A stretch of 64,000 nt of DNA, from the NCBI RefSeq assembly GCF_030052815.1, contig NC_079499.1:104442480-104506479 (forward strand). The letters are read 5' to 3'. The position numbers were made by a program, and so were the translations under genes. Shown piece by piece: positions 13,901 through 23,889 of this stretch; position 1 is the first letter of the stretch; every line of letters begins with the position of its first letter. This DNA is from Hevea brasiliensis (lineage: Eukaryota; Streptophyta; Magnoliopsida; Malpighiales; Euphorbiaceae). The notes beneath the pieces were generated by a model. That model was not told the DNA's origin, did not search any database, and saw nothing but the letters and a program-made list of their open reading frames with translations.

Positions 13901-15413
13901 TTAAAAAGTATTTTTAACTTATAAATTAATCTAAAAATAAATAGTCAATTGTTTAGTAAAACTATTTAAATTTAACTTTTAAATAGTTTAAATGTTTGGT
14001 TAAAAGGTGATTAAAAGGAAATTAATTTATTAAAATGACCAAAAAGGATATAATATTGAGTGTTGTGGTTGCTAAAATGATGATAATATTAATATTTTTA
14101 AAAATTATTAGGATAATATAATCTTTTATTTGATCAAAGAGTAGTTTTAAAATAAGTAGAGAAGTCATAAGTCCTGATGCCTTGTGACTTCTGACTTATT
14201 TTAAGTAGTGTTTTAAACTTATAAATCAAACCAAATACTAATCTACTTATGACTTTCTACTTATAAGTAGGTTTGACCTACTTATAAGCCAAATCAAACA
14301 CCTCCTCTGCACTGTGTTTTATTCCATTTTCTCTTGATAAATACAATTGCATATGCAGGTGATAATTCTTGCAAGAGAATCTGGTTTGAAATTAGAACTT
14401 TCTGATATCCCTGTTCAAAGTCTTGTGCCTGAACCATTGAGAGTAAGTTGATATTTCTTTTTTAATTACACTACTACTACTATTATTATTAATAATTTTT
14501 TTACAAATATTTTACATCTCACGCACACTGGACTTAAGATATTAGTTTTCTTTGATGTGATGGTTTTGATTATCACCTCAGGCCAGTGCATCTGCCGAGC
14601 GTTCATGAAGCGGTTACGCAATTTGACCAAGACATGGCTAAGGAAAGACAAAAAGCAGAGGATGCTGGTGATGTAAGTGCATGTTTCTGCTAGTCTCTAA
14701 ATATTTTTGAAGTGTCATAATTCTGACTGGCAACTTAATTAGCAATTTATACACAATAATGATTTCAAAGAATGCTCAGGATTTCGATTAAATCATTTAG
14801 AAAGAAGTATCCATTACTTGGTGCTCATAAATTTACTTCCAGATATCTATGGAAACATTGTTTGCCTTAGGACTTTAAAGGAATTGATGGACAATCGAGG
14901 GACAATGGGAAGTTTGGAACCTTTTTTATAGGTGAATTCTTTGGGTTCAGTTTAGGATTATGGAAGGGCCATTTCTATCATTTGTATGATGATTGGTTCT
15001 TTTTCTTGTCTTGGCTTGAAATTGCAATAGAAGGTTAAAAAGGTGAGAGTAATTATGCCATGCACCCTAAATCAGCTTTAATTAAAAGCAAGAGAAAAAC
15101 TTCTCTCTCTTTGCATTTCACCTATTTTTTGAATTTTTTTTTTTTAATTACTCCATGTAATCTAAAGGTCTTGAGGTATGTTGGGGTGGTGGATGCGGTG
15201 AGGCAAGAAGGGCGTGTTGAGTTGCGAAGGTATAAGAAAGATCATCCATTTGCACAGCTATCAGGTTCTGATAACATCATAGCTTTCACTACTACAAGGT
15301 ACAAGGAACAACCACTAATAGTCCGCGGTCCTGGTGCTGGGGCTCAAGTGACCGCTGGAGGAATATTCAGCGACATACTCCGATTAGCCTCATATCTAGG
15401 TGCCCCATCATAA
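164..15413 (+). CDS. AKHSDH: Bifunctional aspartokinase/homoserine dehydrogenase, 3' fifteen exons (5' part outside window)
   Basis: Plastid enzyme of the aspartate pathway. It phosphorylates aspartate and later reduces aspartate semialdehyde to homoserine, and the family is feedback-inhibited by threonine. Exons I place from splice sites and reading phase: 164-254, 351-652, 850-902, 992-1206, 1341-1428, 1507-1620, 10236-10334, 10470-10664, 11408-11490, 12519-12744, 13026-13171, 13335-13470, 14359-14442, 14582-14672, 15168-15413 (TAA). Exons 1-4 give the C-terminal kinase domain ([26 protein letters not shown]). Exons 4-8 cover the ACT regulatory part ([23 protein letters not shown]). Exon 8 holds the glycine-rich NAD(P) loop [10 protein letters not shown]. 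Exons 10-13 carry [21 protein letters not shown] and the HSDH signature [14 protein letters not shown]. The transit peptide and N-terminal kinase half lie upstream of base 1. Exon 14 is out of frame (separate entry), so the copy is either damaged or contains assembly errors. Intron 6 is about 8.6 kb because of nested retrotransposons. Confidence 0.95.
1263..1310. repeat. (AT)n microsatellite in AK-HSDH intron 4
   Basis: Uninterrupted AT dinucleotide array of about 48 bp lying between exons 4 and 5, about 30 bp upstream of the exon 5 acceptor. Arrays of this kind are length-polymorphic. Confidence 0.95.
1898..2306 (-). repeat. Outer element, left LTR (3' LTR on minus strand)
   Basis: 409-bp LTR with TGATAG at its start and CTATCA at its end. 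It is preceded by AGCTG, the target duplication shared with the right flank of the element. Confidence 0.9.
2123..2488 (-). pseudogene. Outer element: remnant of Ty3/gypsy polyprotein C terminus
   Basis: A 121-codon minus-strand stretch running from the internal region into the left LTR. The part around [19 protein letters not shown] matches the usual tail of gypsy integrase/chromodomain polyproteins (WED..L...FP...LEDK). It has lost the preceding pol region and is interpreted as a fragment. Confidence 0.6.
2658..2969 (+). repeat. Inner element 5' LTR
   Basis: 312 bp, TGTCACG...CTAACA, containing a short CT tract. Preceded by TCATC. Confidence 0.95.
2972..2983 (+). other. Inner element primer binding site
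   Basis: TGGTATCAGAGC, 2 bp inside the 5' LTR, is the classic plant primer site complementary to the 3' end of initiator methionine tRNA. Confidence 0.95.
3036..4311 (+). pseudogene. Inner element gag remnant
   Basis: Starts at the ATG at 3036 with a coiled-coil-rich N terminus ([10 protein letters not shown]..., [16 protein letters not shown]). The frame ends at 3434 although the gag core continues in another frame ([12 protein letters not shown], 3518-3811), then shifts again near 3785 ([13 protein letters not shown]). The nucleocapsid knuckle is split: the frame at 3856-4311 keeps [11 protein letters not shown] but the first Cys pair is disturbed by a further shift near 4150. Intact gag would package the element RNA. 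Confidence 0.85.
4312..7757 (+). pseudogene. Inner element pol remnant (PR-RT-RH-IN-chromodomain)
   Basis: Protease with [12 protein letters not shown] around 4408-4443. The frame closes at 4827 and RT follows from 4824 in another frame ([29 protein letters not shown]). The RT catalytic motif reads FFYDILIYS instead of FFDDILIYS, so the first catalytic Asp is lost. A TAA at 5943-5945 interrupts RNase H, which continues in shifted frames to about 6230 (ADALSRRP). The integrase region shows [28 protein letters not shown] and [11 protein letters not shown] but has several in-frame stops (for example at 6870 and 7018). The last frame, 7209-7754, ends with [14 protein letters not shown] and a chromodomain-like [14 protein letters not shown]. 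This copy cannot transpose on its own. Confidence 0.9.
7706..7717 (+). other. Inner element polypurine tract
   Basis: Purine-rich GAGATGGGGGTAT immediately precedes the 3' LTR start, the position of the plus-strand primer. Confidence 0.6.
7718..8049 (+). repeat. Inner element 3' LTR
   Basis: 332 bp, TGTCACG...CTAACA, longer than the 5' LTR mainly because of an expanded (CT)n tract near 7944-7980. Followed by TCATC. Confidence 0.95.
8055..9598 (-). pseudogene. Outer element internal remnant: gag-like start plus unrecognised sequence
   Basis: On the minus strand a methionine at 9598 opens a short reading frame with a heptad-like, charged N terminus ([15 protein letters not shown]), typical of gypsy gag. 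The continuation at 9192-9443 has fragments such as [19 protein letters not shown] that look like the gag core but read through frameshifts. From about 9190 down to 8055 the open stretches (8811-9191, 8366-8830) are not recognisable to me as gag or pol. They could be decayed gag, or sequence picked up by a non-autonomous element. Confidence 0.6.
9632..10044 (-). repeat. Outer element, right LTR (5' LTR on minus strand)
   Basis: 413-bp copy of the left LTR, ending CTATCA and followed by AGCTG. Its inner edge has TAATAG in place of TGATAG. The adjoining minus-strand sequence begins TTGGTCCCACC, where a primer binding site would sit, but I cannot assign a tRNA to it. Confidence 0.9.
10859..11035. 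repeat. Diverged tandem duplication, about 89-bp unit, in AK-HSDH intron 8
   Basis: Two copies (about 10859-10946 and 10948-11035) share blocks such as AAAATAGA, GGATTTTG, GGAT.ATT and GAATTACAATT. They differ at many positions, so the duplication is old. No function is apparent. Confidence 0.8.
13862..14306. mobile_element. MITE-like element in AK-HSDH intron 12
   Basis: An AT-rich block of about 445 bp whose ends are inverted repeats. The left end reads GAGTGTTTCGTTTGGCT and the reverse complement of the right end reads GAGGTGTTTGATTTGGCTTA. It has no coding capacity and an internally palindromic right end (ACTTATAAGTAGG...CCTACTTATAAG). I could not see a convincing target duplication, so exact ends are uncertain. 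Confidence 0.6.
14582..14672 (+). other. AK-HSDH exon 14 with frame-breaking lesions
   Basis: The preceding exon ends in phase 0 and the next begins in phase 0, so this exon should be a multiple of three, but it is 91 nt. Reading from the acceptor gives a TGA at 14606-14608. The expected family sequence is recovered by a first shift near 14597-14604 (gagcgttc, one base fewer than the Glu-Glu-Phe codons seen in relatives) and a second near 14614-14621 (ttacgcaa, one base fewer than Leu-Pro-Gln). After that, QFDQDMAKE...AEDAGD reads normally to the donor. Two single-base losses within about 25 bp are therefore likely. If real, the protein loses its last 110 or so residues of the dehydrogenase domain. 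A sequencing or consensus error is the main alternative. Confidence 0.8.
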
Positions 15414-15577
15414 TAACCTCATTATTTGTGGCTGCAGTTTCATCATAGTTTTTCCCTTACATTTACATAGGGCTGAGTTTGAGTTTTTTTCCCTGCATAG
15501 TGTTAATTTGTAGAGCTTGTGCTTTAGTTTTGCGTCCTAATGTGTGGCTTGCAAATGGAGTTGTTTTGTTCCATCAT

Positions 15578-15583
15578 AATAAA
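15578..15583 (+). terminator. Possible AATAAA polyadenylation signal of AK-HSDH
   Basis: AATAAA lies about 165 bp after the AK-HSDH stop codon in a T-rich context, a plausible 3' end signal. Plant polyadenylation signals are loose, so this is only a candidate. Confidence 0.4.
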
Positions 15584-16986
15584 CGGCTTTTTGGGGCTAG
15601 AGTAGTTTTACAACCATTCACTGGCCTTCCTCTTTTCTTTCTTGCCTATGGTTCTGTATCTTTCAAAAATTCTTTCGCACAATTCAATTAGAGGCTTGCA
15701 TTGTGTTTATAATTTGTAGTATACTAATCGTCATTAACCTACATGTCTATTGATGATTGGCCACCATACTTAAAACATATGCATTGAGCCCATGCCTAAT
15801 AACCATGGGAGAGACCTATTACCTATACTTTTATTTATTTTATTAAGATTTATAGTGTCTCCAAGTTAACATTAATACACAAGGATTTGTATTATATGAT
15901 AAAAAAATGACTTTAATTTAAAATTTATATAACAAGGATTTAGTTTATATGATGATAGAAAAAGCCCCTTTTCTGTTTTTTTTTTTTTTTAATTATATTC
16001 AAATGTTTTAGTTTTCACAATTTATCTCAATTTGAAAACTTAATTTCCATTAATGTATTGATTAGCCAAATTAAAAAAAAATAATTTTTTATTGTGAATT
16101 AAAATAATAACTTCAAAAAAAATTATTTAAATATCTATATATATAAATTATGGTCCATGTGAAGGAGGGATTGTTGAACAAAGCTTAATAATAATAATAA
16201 TAATAATATCGAGTTGTATTCACTAAAAATTTTAAAATATAATCATTATATATAAGATAATTATATTATAACTATTGATTATAAGAGTTTTATGTGAATC
16301 TTATCATAATCAATCATTAAAATTATACAATTTTGTTGTACATATAACAGTTGCATTGACTACTTAATTTTATTGCCAAATATTTATCTTTCAATAATCT
16401 TAATTAGGAGCGATGCTCATGAAAGTGAAAGTATCAATTCAAAAGGTATAGATGAAAATAATAAAAACCTGCTGTAATGTATCAAAAAATCATTCAATTA
16501 AAAATTCAACTTTATGAGAAATTATAAAATGAAGCATTTATTTTATTTATTATAGTCTATAAAATTATGGCTTTATTATAAAGTTTCCCCAAGTTTAGGG
16601 GTGAGGGTTTTCACACAAAATACTTATAAATTATTTAAAAACATGGATAAGATTTAATTAATAAATTAAAAAGGTGCCATAATTTAAACTCTACAATTTT
16701 TTAATTAGACCTACTTAATTTAGGATCATATTACCAGAGAACCATTAATCTAAAAAATTCAAGTGTATACAAAACAAATTAAAGGCTAAAAAAAAAAAAA
16801 TTCGATCTAATTTAGTTTTGAACTTTTATTTTTTGGTTCGTTATGCATTTTATATTTTTTTACCCATCACTTTTTTTTTTTTATAATTCCCATCATACAT
16901 ACCATTTAAACACTTTTAGGAATTAGTTTTTTAATTAATAGTGCGTTGCACGCTATTTTTAGTCGTTATACATATTTATTATTTAA

Positions 16987-16989
<3 letters not shown>

Positions 16990-17032
<43 letters not shown>
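16990..17032. repeat. (TA)n microsatellite
   Basis: Perfect TA dinucleotide array of about 43 bp in intergenic DNA. Confidence 0.95.
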
Positions 17033-17034
<2 letters not shown>

Positions 17035-18447
17035 ATTTCTTACTATATTTTCATATATAATATAACGTTATAGATTATTTAATTTCCAAAAATCTAAGAT
17101 AACAATTGGTAATGACATAAACACTCATAGATTTTATCCACAGCAACCTTGTAACCTGCACTTTGCACCATATAAGACTAGACTATACAAAATTAATTAA
17201 TTAATTAATTGAAGATTTAATTACGATTAAAAATAAATTTTTTTCGTTTCATTATTATAACATTAAATTATTATGAGTATTTTTTAAAATCTCAACGTTC
17301 CTCTCTCATTTACATATTTATATATTATATAGATTTTTCTTTATTTTTTAAAATTTATTTAGATAAAATCATTAAAAAAAATTTTAAAAAATAAAGATAA
17401 TAAATTGTGAAATAATTAGATAAATAAATTGTATATGTTTAGATGTTATAAAAAAAAATTATAAATCTAATTGTGAAAATTATAGTAAAACTAAAAATAA
17501 GAAGAGGTATGAGATGGAAAAAAATATGGGATGCCAATAATTAATAAAGTTCAAGTATATATATTTAAGTAAGTATCAAACTAATATATAGTTTTTGTTA
17601 TATCTAATAAAATTAATAAACTTAACCCAATGAAAGGGATACAAATTAACACACACATGCAGAAGGAAAAAAAGAATTAAAAAAATCTCATATAATTAGA
17701 AAAAGAAGATTGAGAAAGAGAAACTTATTCCATGATGAGTAAGAACTAGAGCAATGTTCTATATATATAGCAGAGAATTGAGTATTCTGTGAATATTATT
17801 ATTATTTTGCTCTTCTGATCTTTGTCATGGGCAGACTGCATCTATACCTAGGGTTTTAATTAGTTAATACTTTAACTCTTTGCCTCTCTGCATGCCAAAT
17901 TGGTAGACAATAACTAGCGGCTATAGCTATAATATTCTCCCAATTCTCTACAATCTCACTAATTAATCATGTTCCCATTTCCCCAATAAGCAAATATAAG
18001 AGAAATCTCACATTTTCAAGCATTCATAAGAGATATACGTATACGCATGCGGATATATACACATGATATATAATTTCTTTTTAGTTTTAATAATCATAAT
18101 CAATCTTATATAATTTATGAATATGTATATATCTTTGTATGCGTGCGCGCATGTATATAAATGTGTATGTAGTGAGAAAGGGAGAGAATATTGAAAAAGT
18201 TTTCTCACGTCACTGTTTTATTTCCGGAAGAGAGTCGGCCAAACAAACTTTCCGGCCAACCCTCACCATCCATGGGCCTTATTATATAATATATGTATAT
18301 GGTTGTACGTAACTGGAGCCAACCGTTATGATTATTATTCCACAGGCCATTATAGTCAACAATATCCTAACAACTTTTTCTCACACATGACACCTTCTTA
18401 AATCATTTACACAATTTCAACAATAATTAACACTTAATAATTACCCT

Positions 18448-19122
18448 CTAATCACTTATTACCTCATGATTGAAGCACATAGCTGCAGGGTCACCACCAT
18501 TACTGAGAAAAGCGTTTCCAGGGCCTGCTGGTGCCGGAGACTCAAGGGTGGACGATGTGGTGGAAACAAGAGGTTTCCAGCCTCCAATGCATGGTGGGTT
18601 TTGATTAGATTGGAGTAAGCGAATCTGTCTTTTCAAGAACTTGACATAAAGAATAGCTTCATCTAGCATGGAGGCAGTGTCCATTTTTGTTCCTCCAGGA
18701 ACAAGTCTTTGCAAAATTCTCATCTTTTCGCTTATTCTTTCTCTCCTATGACGTGCTGCTACGCTCTGGGGGTCATCACTTATCCTTACGTTTCGTCTTT
18801 TGGGCTTGCGAATTGTTGCTGGATCTATATCTACAGGCTGCATAGCTGCGATTTTGTACATCATTTCTTTCATGGCTCCTAGCTCTTCTTCTGGCTCTTC
18901 CACTTCCTCCATGTGATCGTTTCCTATGCCTATGTGGTCAACAAGAAAGGTTGAGATGGGGATGGGAGTAGTAGAAGAAGAAGAAGGTGTTTGGTGTGTT
19001 TGGAGAGAGTAACCTGCAGGACAATATGAGTTGAAAGGAATTTGGTCATGGAAGATTTGGTTTTCCATGGACATTTCAAGGTCTGAAGTGTGGTTTGTGA
19101 ACTTAGAAGGGTTGATATCCAT
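18448..19122 (-). CDS. HEC3: HECATE3-like bHLH transcription factor
   Basis: A 224-residue, intronless protein. It has an N-terminal Ser/Thr/Pro-rich part, an acidic stretch (MEEVEEPEEE, residues 71-80), the HEC-family box KEMMYKIAAMQPVDIDP (about 85-101), and a bHLH at about 118-167 (basic QSVAARHRRERISEK; helix-loop-helix ILQRLVPGGTKMDTASMLDEA). The basic region lacks the usual E-box-contacting Glu, which is a known trait of HEC proteins. HEC proteins act in the nucleus in gynoecium, stigma and transmitting-tract development and in meristem and light responses, usually as heterodimers with SPATULA. The pattern PVDIDPATIRKPKRRNVRISDD and the total length fit HEC3 better than HEC1/HEC2. That sub-assignment comes from recall of the family and should be confirmed by a tree. 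Confidence 0.92.
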   Translation of the reverse strand: MDINPSKFTNHTSDLEMSMENQIFHDQIPFNSYCPAGYSLQTHQTPSSSSTTPIPISTFLVDHIGIGNDHMEEVEEPEEELGAMKEMMYKIAAMQPVDIDPATIRKPKRRNVRISDDPQSVAARHRRERISEKMRILQRLVPGGTKMDTASMLDEAILYVKFLKRQIRLLQSNQNPPCIGGWKPLVSTTSSTLESPAPAGPGNAFLSNGGDPAAMCFNHEVISD

Positions 19123-21284
19123 GATAAAAAGATTAGGTTTTTTTGTGGGATTTCCTTACAAACAAAGAATTAAAGAGAAAGAGAGGATATCTGTGTAGCT
19201 CTATTGGGATCTTGAAGTGGTTTCTGACTCGCAGAAACGATTACGCAACACTATAAAAGTATCCAACACTAAGGGTTTGGCTGCCTCTTTGGGGATTATT
19301 TCTGAAACTTTGAGAAGCTGCAAGGCACATGCCAAGGATTGTGAGAGAGTGTGATGCAAAAAATTTAGTATTTAAAAGGAAATGAGAAATTAATGAATTG
19401 AAAATAGATAGCTAGGCTAGAGGGTGGCTGAACTTATAGCTACGCCTCAAATGATCAAGGGTTGAGATTCTCTTTCTTTTCTTGAAAGGACCCTATAGCT
19501 ATATAGAGAGCCAAGAATTGCACCTAAGGAATGGATAGCTACACCAAATAGTTAATTTTCTTTTCCATATATTACTTTTTAATATGGGTTTAACAGGCCA
19601 ACACCAGCACTGAAATCCTAGCTAGCCTTCGTCACAAAGGTTTAGCTTTTTGAAATGATATCTTCTCTTTGTCTCAGCCAATATGGGAACTGAAGGAATT
19701 GGTTTGGTTTTTCAAAAGTAACTTCTTTTTTTTTTAGAGCATTCAAAAATAACTTCTTGATCATTAATATTGTATTATTTTTTAGCAAATGAATTCATTG
19801 CATATGGCAGCATACACCCATTTATATGCTCTATTCTTGAGACTTTGGAAATTTCTCTCCTCTCCTATTTTCTTTAATTCTCTCAAAGCCTGATAAATTC
19901 CTTTTTCTCAGACTTACATAGAGTAATCAATTGTTCGGAGTATTTTTTTTTTTTCAGGTGAAGGTATGCAGATTAGGTTGACAAATCATTCACATTTCAG
20001 ACTTTTTATATATGTTGGATTACTATATATATTACTCGATTTTCATAAATGATAATATTATTCATAGGATCAAAGATAAACAATTTATAATGTTGAAATT
20101 AGAGAAATTTGTTTGAAAGGGAGAGTTGTTAGGGGTTTTTTATTTGGTATTTATGATTACAAATATTTAGCTTTCGTTTATCGAGATTAAATTTTATAAG
20201 GTCATATTTATCTACACTTGCGTGATGCAATCAAAATAAATAATCTTGAAGTGTTTGTCAACCAAGTTGACATATATAAAACTTCTATGATGTTTATATA
20301 TATAAAGCTTGAGATCAAGGGAAAAACAATTTATTTAGGGTTTTGAATATCTGACTTTTTATATGATAACACATACACTCGACTATTAGACAATTAGTTT
20401 AATGATAATTTCTATCAATCCATAGATGTTTAAGTTGGGATATTATTAAGGTTCTGAAACACTGGTGTAGAAAAGAAAACATTGGCATTTTAATTAGAGA
20501 AAACGAAGATACATCATTTTCATTGAAGAATCATATTCCGTAGATGAAGATAATTGAGGGGTGAGCATAATTGACGAGGAAGTAGAGAACCGTGTTTTTC
20601 AATCTAACCATCTTTGAAAAAGGAGAAGAAGCTGATTTCACATTAACGAAAGCAGTACTGGACTTTCCAAATTGAAACGCATTAAATTAATGAAAAAGGC
20701 AGCATGTGAGATGTTCAAGGATATAACGATCAACAAGTGGAAAAAAAAAAAGAAAAAAAATTGTAAAAATAACAATTAAGTATATTTAGCATATTTTTGT
20801 GTTCTCCTTTCTGGTTTGGTTGTATTTTGCATTTCTAGGCTTTTTCACTTAAGTGTATTTAAGATTAGTCTGAAAACCTGATTCTAATTGGAAGTTCTCA
20901 TATTAAATTTTTATTTTATATATTTTCGTCGAGAGATTATTCAATACATCTGTATACATGCTCCCTTACATAAAAGAACTCTTTATTGTCATGGGAGAAC
21001 CACTGATTGACGAAACACTTATGTGCTTCTGGTATACTATTGAATTTTCCTTGTTTAGCCTTAAAAGAGAAGTGCAGAAGAACTTGATGATGAATTTAAA
21101 TTGCAATTAATTTAGCATCAAAGATCTCAATAATTAATAAATCTTTTTAGCCTTAATTACTAAATGATGATTTGGTTTCAAAACCCTTAATTTTCTGTCG
21201 CTCTTGCTGGTTCATGGGTTATCATTGGAGAGAGAGAGCATTTGCATATGTCGCACTTGATTGAATCAATTCTAACAGCAGCAA

Positions 21285-21353
<69 letters not shown>

Positions 21354-22394
21354 GTTGCTAGCTAGATAGTTCCTAGTTGAGACCATCATGAATAGAAGCT
21401 CCACCAGATTCTTTATTCATAATGATTATTTGGCTTGAAAATCCTTAATCCTGGGCAGTATTTTTTGGATATATATGTATAAATATCTGTCTGTAACATG
21501 AGGTACTATCAATCATGAAATGCTTGCGCAGAAGAAACGGAGACCCACTTAAGGCTTTGAATCACGTCCCTCTATTCCAGATCAGACGGTGGTGCTAGTG
21601 TCTCTTAGGTCTTACACTTTTATTTTCAACAAGTGCAACACACACCTGGTCACTTCCTTATGTATCTTTCCTATAATAAGAGATATTCTATACTTGCGCA
21701 TGCACTATGCAATCATTCTAGGGTTTCGTTTGGGGTCTTCTCCCCCAAAACCCATGATGAAACAACAGACCTTTACGCATATATTGACATTAAAAGGCGA
21801 GTATGAAAGCCATTCGATTAATAGGTCAATGTGATGAGTACCTGTTTCATGATTATTTCGCTTTGATTAACACTTGAAGTTGAGACTTTATAATGTTTAA
21901 TAATCGAAGGTAACTCTAATATTATAGACTCTGCAAGAATTATATGTATATGGGTAACTTGGACTTGAAGCTAGCCATATTTCAAATGATACATATAGTC
22001 TGCAAAAACTTAATTGCTGGTGATACATGCTGACATGAATGAGGAATTGAGATGCAGTACAAAAATCTATACCATTTGCGATTAGGTGAGCTTTATTTAG
22101 GGTCTGTTTGGATAAGATGAGGAAAGTGTAAGTAAGTAGTAAAATATGAGAAATTGTGCTTATTTTTATATAATAATAGAAAATTAACTTTGGTTGTACA
22201 GAGTCTTTCAAATTGGATTATAATTGAGTTTATCATATAACACAATTTTAAGCTAATTAAAGTTATTATAATAAAAAAATTTTACAATTTACAAATATTT
22301 TTATTAAATAAATTTTATTACTAATATTTGAGATTTAAATATAATTTAAGAAAATTTTGGTTAAAATATTTCAATTTCTTGGGTAAAAGAATAG
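19123..22394. other. Intergenic upstream of the HEC3-like gene
   Basis: Contains the HEC3-like promoter and 5' untranslated region (unresolved), poly-T tracts and an (AT)n array. No open frame here resembles a known protein. Confidence 0.6.
21287..21346. repeat. (AT)n microsatellite
   Basis: About 60 bp of perfect AT repeats. Confidence 0.95.
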
Positions 22395-23136
22395 AATTTT
22401 CAGCTACATATCACATTTCCATCGCTAGATTAGCGACGAAATAGTGATAAATCTATCGTTGATGAGATAAATTTCAACAACTATCCCTGAACTTATATAG
22501 TTATAACGCTATAATTCTTTAACTTTAAAATGTAATATAAAACCCCTTAAATTTTCAAATTTTGCACAGTAAAATGCCTCTGACTTTCAATTACTGATTT
22601 TTTAATTGGAAACTGATGTGAATAGCTCCCGCATGGCACTTTGTTAATATTTCTCGCTTCTCTCTTATGCAAAGTGTAAAATTATTCTCTTTACACATGA
22701 AAATTTATTCTGTCTATAGAGAGAAAAAGAACTCAATTTACACATGGCTTGAGAAAGAAAAGAGAAATACTGACTAAGCTCCATGTTAAAACTGTCCAGG
22801 TCAGCGTCTAACTGAAAAATTAGTAATTGAAGGTTAGAGGTATTTTACTGTGCAAAATTTGAAAGTTGATGTGATTTTATGTTACATTTTTAAAATGAGA
22901 GACTGTAATATTATAACTAGATAAGTTTAGGGACAGTTGTCAATTAATGCTACTAAATTGTTGCTAATACTTAGCGTTAAAGTTTTCGCAATGCTAAAAT
23001 TGAATTTAAATGAAATATAGTAGCGACGAATTATAATTATCGCTGCAAATATATATCGTCGCTAATTGTATTTAGTAAAGGATTTGTCACTAACATATAT
23101 TTTTAGCGACGGATTGATATTTCGTCGCTGAAAATT
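22395..23136. mobile_element. Repeat with GCGACGAAAT-type motifs, host of a hairpin element
   Basis: The ends carry a short inverted pair, AATTTTCAGC on the left and GCTGAAAATT on the right. Inside, both flanks of the hairpin element carry repeated TAGCGACGAAAT / ATTTCGTCGCTA motifs in both orientations (for example 22431-22442, 23023-23031, 23058-23066, 23104-23130). Clusters of such motifs are typical of subterminal repeats of plant DNA transposons. No transposase is present, so it is non-autonomous; the superfamily is not determined. Confidence 0.5.
22478..22939. mobile_element. Foldback/MITE element: 462-bp near-complete inverted repeat
   Basis: The left end (CAACTATCCCTGAACTTAT) and the right end (ATAAGTTTAGGGACAGTTG) are inverted copies. 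Homology continues almost to the centre near 22708, for example GCACAGTAAAATGCCTCT on the left against AGAGGTATTTTACTGTGC on the right. Arms are about 200 bp each with moderate mismatch. Flanks show TCAA on both sides (22474-22477, 22940-22943), a possible 4-bp target duplication. A transcript would fold into a long hairpin, a potential siRNA source. Confidence 0.8.
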
Positions 23137-23826
23137 TTTTTTTTTTAGTTAAAAAAAATTGATATAAGAGTTTGGAGTTATTTGTAGATTTAATAATTTT
23201 TTTATATGAATATATATGGATATTCAATTTGAATTTGAAATTTGAGAAGGAAAAAAATTGAAAATAAGTATAATGTTTTAAAAAAATTTAGGAATGAGAA
23301 CAAGGGAAAAAAAAAATCTTTAGAACAAATCAATAATTAGTGATTTTAAAAGAACTTTATTACAAAAAAAAAATGATTTAATTGTAAAATATATAGTTAT
23401 AATTTTATTATTTAATATGATAATCCTAAAATTTATGAATGACATTGACTATTCCTTTCCTAGATTTAAGATTTTGTTCTTAAAAAATATCAGATAAATG
23501 CATTATATCCCATAATGATGCCAAGCATGTCCATGTGCATGTACATGAAATGTCTTAATTTATGTATGTTGCAGTTGGGATAATTCATAGATTAGTACAA
23601 TCCATCATGCCATCTTTATAAATAAATAGGAATAGAAAAGGAAAATTAATTTATTGACAAATTCCTCTTTTCAGTCAGTGTCCAAATTTAATGTAACCCA
23701 CCAAGAGGGGGAAAAATTAGTTTTTTATTTGTTTTTCTTCTTTAGATTTTTATTTAGGATTTGAAATTTCTATAATAAATTATAATTTAATTCTTGATAT
23801 TTAATAAAATTTATAATTCAGTCTCA

Positions 23827-23889
<63 letters not shown>

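Larger units (their letters stand above)
15414..18447. other. Intergenic, AK-HSDH to HEC3-like gene
   Basis: Very AT-rich. Contains the AK-HSDH 3' untranslated region, a short (AAT)n at about 16186-16209, an (AT)n array and (ATTA)n near 17190. No recognisable gene; the short open frames here have no family resemblance. Confidence 0.7.
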
